NCBI GenBank assembly: GCA_964518765.1
Contig: CAZFJC010000017.1
Coordinates: forward strand, 6,053-70,052
Origin: CAZPNX01 sp964518765
Lineage (GTDB): Bacteria; Edwardsbacteria; AC1; EtOH8
DNA: 64,000 bases
Direction: 5' to 3'
Part shown: positions 57,603 through 64,000 of the stretch, piece after piece
Position numbering within the stretch: position 1 is the stretch's first letter
Layout of the letters: each line of letters starts with the position of its first letter
Made by a program: the position numbers and the translations under genes
The notes under the pieces: generated by a model
What the model was told of the DNA's origin: nothing
Seen by the model: the letters and a program-made list of their open reading frames with translations, nothing else
The model's database searches: none

Positions 57603-59320
57603 CACAGCCTTCCCGCCAGCCCCAGGGAGAACCTTTTGCGCAGGCTGCCCGTCCCCCCCTGCTCCTTGGCCTCCAGCAAAACTATATATATCCCCATTGG
57701 GCAAGCCTGGCCGCCTTCATCCCGGCCATCCCACACTAAACTGCCCTCCTGGGCGAACTCCCTCTGCACCGCCGGAGCGGCTACCTGCCGGCCCAGCCGA
57801 TCGAATATCTTGACGGTCACCTGCGAGCGCGGCCAGGGAAGGCTGAAGAAGATGATGCTTCGGTCCTGGTGGCCGTCGCCATCCGGCGAGAAGGGGTTGG
57901 GAGCGGCGCCCGCCTCGGCCCCGGCCGCCGGCCGGTCGATGTAGACGCTGTTGGCCGTCCCGGGGGTCGACCTGTAGTCCGAGACGCAGCCGCCCCAGGA
58001 CGAGGCCTGGGAGGGGTCCAGGAACGGGTTGACCCGCTCCAACGAGCGGCCGTCGCTTCCTCCCCAGGAGGGAATATATCTGACCTGGTCGGCCGCCGCC
58101 CCGCGGCCGTCGCGGAGGACTATCAGGTCTCCGTCGTTGTTGAGGGAGGGCCAGGTCCCTATGGGCTCGAGCCTGAGGCAGGCCGTCGGCGGCTGGTCAG
58201 CAATAGAGGTGATGATGGCGTACTGGCCCGGAACCAGCGACCGCCCCAAGGTGTCCAGCAGTCGCGGCTGGGCGGCCGCGTCCTCGATGGTCCAGCCTTC
58301 AAGGTTGACCGACATGCCGGACCGGTTGAAGACCTCAAGCCATTCGGCCTGACCCGAGGGCGGGGCGTACATGATCTCGTTGAGGACCAGCGGGCTTCCG
58401 GCGGCAGCGGTTATCGCCCGGTAGCTGTTCCCGCTGTATGCGTCCAGCGAGCAGCGGGCTGTGGCCGCCAAGCAGTATTGGCCCTCGGGCAGGGCGGGCA
58501 TGGTTACCCGGAGATCTATAGATGTGGAGCATTGGGCGGCTGTGGCCACCCCCCACAGACGCTCCCCCGGGCCGTGGACCGAGTCCCGGTCGTCGTCGCT
58601 GAAGACCGCTAGGACGATGTCGGTGGGCGTGTTCTGCCCTGCATTGGAGATGGCCGCCGTCACCTCGAACGGCTGCATGGCCGGAAGCGACTGCGGCGCG
58701 GTGGAAATCAGGGCCAGCTCCACGTCATAGGGCGGGGGCACGTTGGAATACCCGGGGGTGGGCTTCTGAAAACCCTGCCAGTCGGCCGGGCGGTTGGAGT
58801 CGGCCCCGTCGGCCCTCAGGCCCAGCGACCAGCCGCAGGCGGCGGTGTCCACGAAATCCCCGGCCGTCCAGATGCCGGCGGCGGCCGCCGTCGCCTGGTA
58901 GGTCTGGCCGGCCGCGCCGTACTGCAGGAAGTCGACGATGGTGTCCCGGCTGGCGCTGGTGAACAGGGCCACCGAGGCGTGGGTGTTGGGCATGTTTGAG
59001 GAGATGCCGGCCGTGCCCTCGTAGAGGTCGCGCTCGGTGTTCGCCCCATCCAACCTCAGGTGGACCAGCACGAAGCGGCCCGGCCCCAGCACGAAGCCGT
59101 CGGGAAAGATATAGTGCGGCGAGCGGCCGGGGTAGAGGTCCCAGCCCGACAGGTCCTGAGGCTCCGGCCCGGGGTTGTACAGCTCGATCCACTCCTTGCC
59201 GGTGTCGCCCGAGGGGTCCAGGTGGTAGCCGACCTCGTTGATGCAGGACCCGGCCCGGAGTCCCTGGTATAAAAAAATAGTGGCCGCCGCCACCCAAAAT
59301 ATCAGGGTGCTTTTAGACAT
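57602..59320 (-). CDS. Secreted lamin-tail-domain protein with C-terminal sorting-like domain
   Basis: 572 aa. The signal peptide is at about 1-24 (MSKSTLIFWVAAATIFLYQG). The first lamin-tail domain is at about 25-140 (INEVGYHLDPSGDTGKEWIELYNPGPEPQDLSGWDLY). A CARDB-like Ig region follows (VELALISTAPQSLPAMQPFEVTAAISNAGQNTPTDIVLAVFSDDD), then a second lamin-tail domain (LVLNEIMYAPPSGQAEWLEVFNRSGMSVNLEGWTIED). The C-terminal FlgD-like domain (APNPFSPDGDGHQDRSIIFF ... GIYIVLLEAKE) probably directs surface sorting. Lamin-tail domains are found in many secreted bacterial proteins and have no defined activity. Its stop overlaps the cobO start, an unexpected pairing. Confidence 0.88.
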   Translation of the reverse strand: MSKSTLIFWVAAATIFLYQGLRAGSCINEVGYHLDPSGDTGKEWIELYNPGPEPQDLSGWDLYPGRSPHYIFPDGFVLGPGRFVLVHLRLDGANTERDLYEGTAGISSNMPNTHASVALFTSASRDTIVDFLQYGAAGQTYQATAAAAGIWTAGDFVDTAACGWSLGLRADGADSNRPADWQGFQKPTPGYSNVPPPYDVELALISTAPQSLPAMQPFEVTAAISNAGQNTPTDIVLAVFSDDDRDSVHGPGERLWGVATAAQCSTSIDLRVTMPALPEGQYCLAATARCSLDAYSGNSYRAITAAAGSPLVLNEIMYAPPSGQAEWLEVFNRSGMSVNLEGWTIEDAAAQPRLLDTLGRSLVPGQYAIITSIADQPPTACLRLEPIGTWPSLNNDGDLIVLRDGRGAAADQVRYIPSWGGSDGRSLERVNPFLDPSQASSWGGCVSDYRSTPGTANSVYIDRPAAGAEAGAAPNPFSPDGDGHQDRSIIFFSLPWPRSQVTVKIFDRLGRQVAAPAVQREFAQEGSLVWDGRDEGGQACPMGIYIVLLEAKEQGGTGSLRKRFSLGLAGRL

Positions 59321-59353
59321 TCAGGAGATTGCCGTTCGTCTTACTATGAGCCG

Positions 59354-59416
59354 TTTTTCATTCGTTTTCTTTTTTCTGTCTTCGGCCTTCTGCTTTCTGC
59401 CTTCGTTTTCTGCCTT
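59354..59416. repeat. Pyrimidine/purine-biased short-repeat intergenic tract
   Basis: On the plus strand this stretch is built from TTCGTTTTCT (59361 and 59402) and repeats of the CTTCTGC / CTTTCTGCC type. On the minus strand it reads as GGCAGAAAGCAGAAGG-like purine runs. It fills most of the 103-bp gap between the kinase gene and the lamin-tail gene. Confidence 0.55.
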
Positions 59417-59423
59417 GTAGCCG

Positions 59424-60752
59424 TCAGTCCGTCATCGGCAGGCGGACGGTGAAGCGGCTGCCCTTGCCCGGGGCGCTCTCCACCGAGATGGTGCCGCTGT
59501 GGGTCTCGATGATCTCCTTGACCACCGACAGCCCGATGCCGGTCCCCTGCCTGGTGTGCACCTTCTGGTCGGTGCGATAGAAACGGTCGAAGATGTGGGG
59601 CAGATCCTTGGGGTCGATGCCGATGCCGGTGTCGGTGACGTGGACCTCCAGCTTCCACAGGGCGTCCTCCAGCCGCCAGCCGCCGGTCTCGATGGTCACC
59701 GTCCCTCCCTCCGGGGTGAACTTAATGGCGTTGTCTAAAAGGTGGCTGAAGGCGAAGCGCAGGGCGGTGAAGTCGCCCTTGCAGGGCGAAAGGCTTTCCG
59801 GGATCTTACGCTCCAGTTTCACTCCCTTGCTCCGGGCCGAGGGCTCCATGTCCCCGGCCACGCTGCTTAAGAGCCTGACCAGGTCTACGTTCTCGTGCCT
59901 CAGGCCTATCTGCCCCATGCTGGCCTGGCGATAGTTGATGATGCCGTCCAGGATGGTGCTCAACCGCTCCCCCTCGTCCACGATGATCTTGAGCAGCTCA
60001 GCGTTCTGCTGCTGGCTGGCGGCCGCGTCCTCGTATAGGATCTCGGCGTAGCCCTTGATAACCGTCAGTGGAGTGCGTAGCTCGTGGGAGATGTTGGTGA
60101 CGAACTCATCCTTGAGCTTGTCGTAGTCCACCGCCTGCTTCCGGGCGACGAAAAGCCATCCCAGCCGGTTGAGACGGGATAGCCTCCAGTAGTGCGAGCT
60201 GACCAGCACCTCGGCCCCGTCCCGGGACTTGATCGTATCCTGTTCGTTGTCGCTGACCTCGGCCCCCTCCAGGGACTTCTCCCGCGGTACGGCCGAAGGC
60301 CCAGGAGGGTTGAAGGTTTGGTTCCAATCTCGCCCGGACAGGTCCCCGGCCTTCCAGCCGGTCAGCTTCTCCACCATGGCGTTGGCATAGACAATGCGTC
60401 CGTCCGGCTCGGCCAGTATCAGTGCGGCCGGAAGCCCGTTCAGTATCTGCTGCCTTTGCTCGGCCTGGACCTCCAACAGCTTCCTCTGCTCCTCGGACTT
60501 GTCCTTGATCCTCATCAGGTCCAAGTTGTTCAGCTTCTGCTGGTGCAGCTCCTCCCGGGCCTGCTTTAGGTCCTGTCGGGTCCGGTCGAAGGCCTCCTGG
60601 TCGCGGCCGCGCCGCCGCATCTGCCACAACCCCCAACAGGCCAGCAGCGCCCCGGACGCCAGGGCGGCTGCCCGGACGACGGTCAGGCTGTCCACCAGCA
60701 TCGCCGCCGCCAGCAGGGGCAAAGCCGCCAGGAGCCAAAGCCACTGGATCAT
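59424..60752 (-). CDS. Membrane-anchored PAS sensor histidine kinase
   Basis: 442 aa. Two N-terminal transmembrane helices (about 1-42) have almost no periplasmic loop. A coiled coil (about 50-105) and a PAS domain (about 107-200, GLPAALILAEPDGRIVYANAMVEKLTGW) follow. The HisKA domain has the phospho-His223 in NISHELRTPLTV. The HATPase domain has the N box HLLDNAIKFTPEGG, G1 VTDTGIGIDP and G2 RQGTGIGLSVVKEI. The short loop suggests sensing within the membrane or cytoplasm. It begins 1 bp after the single-domain receiver gene, its most likely partner. All catalytic motifs are intact. Confidence 0.95.
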   Translation of the reverse strand: MIQWLWLLAALPLLAAAMLVDSLTVVRAAALASGALLACWGLWQMRRRGRDQEAFDRTRQDLKQAREELHQQKLNNLDLMRIKDKSEEQRKLLEVQAEQRQQILNGLPAALILAEPDGRIVYANAMVEKLTGWKAGDLSGRDWNQTFNPPGPSAVPREKSLEGAEVSDNEQDTIKSRDGAEVLVSSHYWRLSRLNRLGWLFVARKQAVDYDKLKDEFVTNISHELRTPLTVIKGYAEILYEDAAASQQQNAELLKIIVDEGERLSTILDGIINYRQASMGQIGLRHENVDLVRLLSSVAGDMEPSARSKGVKLERKIPESLSPCKGDFTALRFAFSHLLDNAIKFTPEGGTVTIETGGWRLEDALWKLEVHVTDTGIGIDPKDLPHIFDRFYRTDQKVHTRQGTGIGLSVVKEIIETHSGTISVESAPGKGSRFTVRLPMTD

Positions 60753-60753
60753 C

Positions 60754-61131
60754 TCAGTCCTTGGCGTTCCCGATTATCGATTTCACCAGCTCCAGCAGGC
60801 GGTTGGGGCTGAAGGGTTTGGTGATGTAGTCGCTGGCCCCCAGGTTCAGCCCCTGCTCCCGGTCGCGCTCCTGGCCCTTGGCCGTCAGGAAGACCACCGG
60901 GATGCCCGCCAGGTCGGCGTCGGCCTTGACCTGCTGGCATACCTCGTAGCCGGTCAGCCCGGGCATCATCACGTCCAGCAGGACCAGGTCGGGCTTCTCC
61001 TGGCGGATGCGGTCCAGGCCGGTGACCCCGTCGTTGGCTGAAATGACCGCGTAGCCCTCCTGCTCCAGCTTGAACTTGATCACCCGGGCGATGTAGGGCT
61101 CGTCGTCGACCACCATGATCTTTTTCTGCAT
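60754..61131 (-). CDS. Single-domain response regulator (CheY-like)
   Basis: 125 aa, receiver only. The acidic pair is D9-D10-E11, the phosphoacceptor is D53 in LVLLDVMMPG, and the conserved Lys is K105 in DYITKPFSPN. With no output domain it must act by protein contact or relay phosphate. It is flanked by two kinase genes on the same strand (43 bp and 1 bp away), so it may receive phosphate from either. Sequence style is PhoB-like rather than flagellar CheY, and no chemotaxis genes are present. Confidence 0.95.
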   Translation of the reverse strand: MQKKIMVVDDEPYIARVIKFKLEQEGYAVISANDGVTGLDRIRQEKPDLVLLDVMMPGLTGYEVCQQVKADADLAGIPVVFLTAKGQERDREQGLNLGASDYITKPFSPNRLLELVKSIIGNAKD

Positions 61132-61174
61132 ACGCTCCTCGCTTGGGGGATGTATCGGATGTTTTATTGTCCGC

Positions 61175-64000
61175 TCAGCCGGGGATGGTGAAGGCGAAGC
61201 GGCTGCCCTGTCCGGGGGTGCTCTCCACCCAGATGGCGCCGCCGTGAGCCTCGACCACCTTCTTACATAACGGCAGCCCCAGGCCGGTGCCGGCCTTGCG
61301 GCCCAGCCGCCGCTTCTCCACCTGGTAGAACTTCTCGAAAATCTTTTCCCGCTCTTCCTCGGGAATGCCCTCTCCGGTGTCGGTCACCGAGACCTCGGTG
61401 GACCTGGGGTGGCGCTGGACCTTAAGGGTTACCTTTCCGCCGCGAGGGGTGAATTTGATGGCGTTGGAGATGAGGTTGGAGACCACCCGGTTGAGCTTGC
61501 CTTCGTCCCCCACCACCATGTGGACGGCCGGCTCCTCCTGGCTGAGCTGGATCTGGCGCTCCGAGGCCAGCGGCGAGAAGTCGTCGATGGCCCGGGCCAC
61601 CAATTGGCCGATGTCGAACTCCGCCTTCTCCAACTTCAGCTCCACCGCGTCGTACTTGTAGCCGTCGAGGAAGTCGTTGAGCATCTCCAGCATCCGCCGG
61701 CTGTCGTTCATGGCGTTGCCCAGGAACTGCCGCTGGTCGTTGTTCAACGGGCCCAGGCTCCCGTCCAGCGCCAGGTCCAATGTGGCGATCACCGCCGACA
61801 GGGGGTTGCGCAGATCGTGTGACAGCATGCCCACGAACTCCTGGCGCAGCTCCTCCAGGTTGCGCTGCTCGGTGATGTCCTGATGCAGGATCACCAGGCC
61901 GGCGTGGGGCCGGTCCGGCTGCTCCACCGGGAAGGAGATAACCTTGAGGAAGCGGCGCCCCTTGAGCTCCACCTCCACCGGTCCCACCGCCCCGCTCTGG
62001 GCGGTGGCGCAGCTCTGGTAGAAGTCCAGCATCGGCTTGGGGTCGGTCAGCCGCTCCACCAGCTGGGGGACGATATCGCTTACCAGGTCGGCCCCTGGCC
62101 GGACCGGCCCCTCCAGCCTCCACTGCCGCTCGAAGCTCTGGTTGCTCATGATGACCTTGAAGTCGATGTCGAGCATCAGCAGGCCTTCGGGCATTGAATT
62201 GATGATGGCTCCCACCCGGCTGCCCTCGCGGCGGATCTCTTCGTAGAGCATGGCGCTGCGCAGGGCGAAGGTCACCAGGGGGGCGATATCCAGCAACAGC
62301 GATTGGTCCTCCTGGCCGAAATAGTTAGGGTGGGCCGAGAGCGCCGTCAGGGCCCCGATGGAGCGGTCCTTGACCTTTAGCGGCACCCAGATCCCGGAGC
62401 GGAGGCGGGCGGCCGGGCTGGGGGCCAGATAGCGCGGGTCCTCGGTTAGGCTGGGGATGATCTCGGGCACCCCCCGGGCGATGACCTCGGCCGTCACCTC
62501 CTTGATCTCGGCCAGACGCTCCGGCTCCAGCCGGATGCCGGAGCTTCTGACCATGCCCAGGAAGCCGCCATCGGACTCGCGGCCCAAGATCGACTTGCCG
62601 CTCCAGCGCTCGGCCACCTCGTCGTAGAAGTAGATACCCATTTCCTCGACCCGCAGCTCCTTGGCGATGGTACGGATCATCAGCGACAGCAGGCTGCCCA
62701 CCTGCAGCACCGAGCCGGCGGCAAAGCCGATCTCGTAGAGTTTGTCGCGCAGCTGATTGCGGCGCCGGACGCTAACCAGGGACCTGATGTGCTCCACCGA
62801 CCGGTAGAGCTGGCCGCAGAGCTCGTCGATGGCCGGAAGCTGGGCAGGCTGGAACTGGCGCTCCCCGTGGCGGGCCAGAACCACTAGGCCGGAGACGTTC
62901 CCCAGCTTGGCCAACGGCGAGACCACCAGGGATCCGGCCTCGGCCAGCAACGGCTCCAGCCTCCTGAGCCCCAAAGCCTGGACGGCCTGGCCGGGTGGGC
63001 CGTTATGTATGATGGACCGGCCCTCGGTTAGGGCGGCCTCGACCAGGCCAGGCGCCGGCACCAGCTCCTGCCCCAAGACCTCCTCGCTGCGGGCCAGCCC
63101 CACCGAGGCCAGCAGGCGAAACTGCTCGCCCTTCTCCCGCGTCAGCAGCACGGCCCCGTCGTAGTGGACAATACGCTGGACCTCCCGAAGCAGCGATTGG
63201 GCGAATATCTCCAGGTCGCCTAGGTTGCTGATGGCCGTGGTCAGCTCCCTGAAGCCGCTCTGGTAGCTCTCCTCCAGATTGCGGAAGACGCCCAGCACCG
63301 ACCTCTCCGGGCCGGGCAGCAGCGCCAGCCGAATTTCGAAATGCCTGTCCTCCAGCGCCAGCGAGCGACGGGCCTGTTCCTGGGTGCCATTGGCTATGTC
63401 CTTGATGGCCTGGGTCGCCCACTCGGCGACCTCCGGGTTGCCCTTCAGGCCCTGGACTGACGGCGTCCCTTCGCCGAACAGCTCCCTGGCAGCGGCGTTG
63501 GCGAAGATGGTCCGCCCCTGGCCGTCGAAGAGGGCCAACCCCAGCGGCACCGATTCCAAGATGCCCTCGGCCTGCTTCTGGTTTTTTTTGAGATCGCCCT
63601 TCAGCTGCGAAGCCAACAGGGCGCCCGATAGCTGCACGGCCAGCAGGCCCAGCTGACGCCCCAGATCTCCGCCAGCTTCGATTGGCCCCAGGGCGCAGGC
63701 CTCCAGTACGCCGAACCAGATGCCCCTGGCGGTGAGCGGCCAGGCTGAAAGCCAGACAGCCGGTTCCTGGGCCGACCCCTCGACCTTCCGCTGCTGCGGC
63801 CCCTGGCTTAGAACCTGATCCAGCCAGGAAGCCGCCGAGGGCTGGCCGCAGGCAGGGCCAAGTGATAAAATCTTGGCCGAATAGTCTCCGCTCTTGGGGT
63901 CTCGGAGTTGCACCGCTAGGCCCAGTCCGTCCGGCATCGGATCCATGGCCCGTGACAAGGCCTCCCACAATTGGTCGGTGTTTTCGGCCTCGGCCGCGGC
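61175..64000 (-). CDS. Large GAF/PAS sensor histidine kinase (5' end beyond window)
   Basis: At least 941 codons remain open to the window edge. A TTG at 63970 is not a convincing start. The part seen contains, in order, a region of unknown fold, a PAS domain (KQAEGILESVPLGLALFDGQGRTIFANAAARELFGEG), GAF domain(s) (FAQSLLREVQRIVHYDGAVLLTRE and later VLQVGSLLSLMIRTIAKELRVEEMGIYFYDE), another PAS (INSMPEGLLMLDIDFKVIMSNQSFE), and HisKA with MLSHDLRNPLSAVIA. The HATPase domain has VVSNLISNAIKFTPRGG, VTDTGEGIPEEE and GTGLGLPLCKKVVEAHGG. No transmembrane segment is seen, so it is probably cytoplasmic. It is upstream of the receiver gene. Confidence 0.93.
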   Translation of the reverse strand, partial: AAAEAENTDQLWEALSRAMDPMPDGLGLAVQLRDPKSGDYSAKILSLGPACGQPSAASWLDQVLSQGPQQRKVEGSAQEPAVWLSAWPLTARGIWFGVLEACALGPIEAGGDLGRQLGLLAVQLSGALLASQLKGDLKKNQKQAEGILESVPLGLALFDGQGRTIFANAAARELFGEGTPSVQGLKGNPEVAEWATQAIKDIANGTQEQARRSLALEDRHFEIRLALLPGPERSVLGVFRNLEESYQSGFRELTTAISNLGDLEIFAQSLLREVQRIVHYDGAVLLTREKGEQFRLLASVGLARSEEVLGQELVPAPGLVEAALTEGRSIIHNGPPGQAVQALGLRRLEPLLAEAGSLVVSPLAKLGNVSGLVVLARHGERQFQPAQLPAIDELCGQLYRSVEHIRSLVSVRRRNQLRDKLYEIGFAAGSVLQVGSLLSLMIRTIAKELRVEEMGIYFYDEVAERWSGKSILGRESDGGFLGMVRSSGIRLEPERLAEIKEVTAEVIARGVPEIIPSLTEDPRYLAPSPAARLRSGIWVPLKVKDRSIGALTALSAHPNYFGQEDQSLLLDIAPLVTFALRSAMLYEEIRREGSRVGAIINSMPEGLLMLDIDFKVIMSNQSFERQWRLEGPVRPGADLVSDIVPQLVERLTDPKPMLDFYQSCATAQSGAVGPVEVELKGRRFLKVISFPVEQPDRPHAGLVILHQDITEQRNLEELRQEFVGMLSHDLRNPLSAVIATLDLALDGSLGPLNNDQRQFLGNAMNDSRRMLEMLNDFLDGYKYDAVELKLEKAEFDIGQLVARAIDDFSPLASERQIQLSQEEPAVHMVVGDEGKLNRVVSNLISNAIKFTPRGGKVTLKVQRHPRSTEVSVTDTGEGIPEEEREKIFEKFYQVEKRRLGRKAGTGLGLPLCKKVVEAHGGAIWVESTPGQGSRFAFTIPG

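Noticed and set aside
57603..57704. Longer N-terminus for the cobalamin adenosyltransferase
   Set aside because: The extension is antiframe sequence of the lamin-tail gene. MGEGMIHVYTGDGKGKT is the normal start.
1..64000. CRISPR arrays, insertion sequences, prophage genes, rRNA, tmRNA, riboswitches
   Set aside because: I read the intergenic regions and found no regularly spaced repeats, transposase or integrase motifs, or recognisable structured RNA other than the two tRNAs.

Overview
The window is about 64 kb of GC-rich, gene-dense bacterial chromosome. Coding density is high, most genes lie on the minus strand, and there is no phage, transposase or CRISPR array. Both tRNA genes encode their CCA end. 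Promoters that can be read are sigma70-like (TTGACA / TATAAT, 16-18 bp spacers), which argues against Bacteroidota. Four secreted proteins end in the same FlgD-like / type A sorting-like C-terminal domain, and two of them are M6 metallopeptidases. Together this suggests an uncultured Gram-negative lineage around the FCB superphylum, probably a metagenome-assembled genome. I cannot place it more precisely.

Layout. 1-6012 (+): a surface-glycan operon (non-hydrolysing UDP-GlcNAc 2-epimerase, two GT4 glycosyltransferases, a polytopic GT-C-like protein, a radical SAM/SPASM protein). 6020-6650: smpB facing tRNA-Leu(CAG), which has its own promoter and terminator. 6665-12944 (-): a probable operon of NhaD/ArsB-type transporter, universal stress protein, a large protein with a class III cyclase homology domain, a receiver-GAF-GGDEF protein and a zinc-ribbon/DUF2007-like protein. 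13059-22689 (-): cell-envelope and secreted proteins (two M6 peptidases, rhomboid protease, vWA protein, small membrane proteins, a PAS protein, a HEPN-like unknown).

22842-30290 (-) is the recF / nudix / dciA / gyrB / gyrA block. It is interrupted between gyrB and gyrA by an AbiEii-like nucleotidyltransferase and a 60-aa partner. The insert is bracketed by a 105-bp direct repeat of the gyrA 5' end, so a truncated second gyrA start (42 codons) lies upstream of the nucleotidyltransferase. tRNA-Val(CAC) follows at 30632.

30876-44284 (-) is one long gene string: deoB, cdd, yajC, def, a Sua5-YrdC/low-molecular-weight phosphatase fusion, then a cyanophycin cluster. That cluster holds three cyanophycin-synthetase-like genes (one without the Mur-ligase P-loop), an isoaspartyl dipeptidase, cyanophycinase and an unknown 158-aa protein. 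It could make the Asp/Arg polymer and degrade it fully to free amino acids.

44437-47383 (-) encodes a lipoprotein and a putative outer-membrane barrel. 47610-53147 (+) encodes a transglutaminase-like protein, an ABC exporter ATPase, a DUF4388 protein and the likely exporter permease. Two tandem XRE regulators follow (53270-54136). 54304-64000 (-) carries tldE/tldD, a cobalamin adenosyltransferase, a lamin-tail secreted protein and a kinase / receiver / kinase operon that runs off the window edge.

The most noteworthy items are the gyrA-flanked toxin-like cassette and the triple-synthetase cyanophycin locus.
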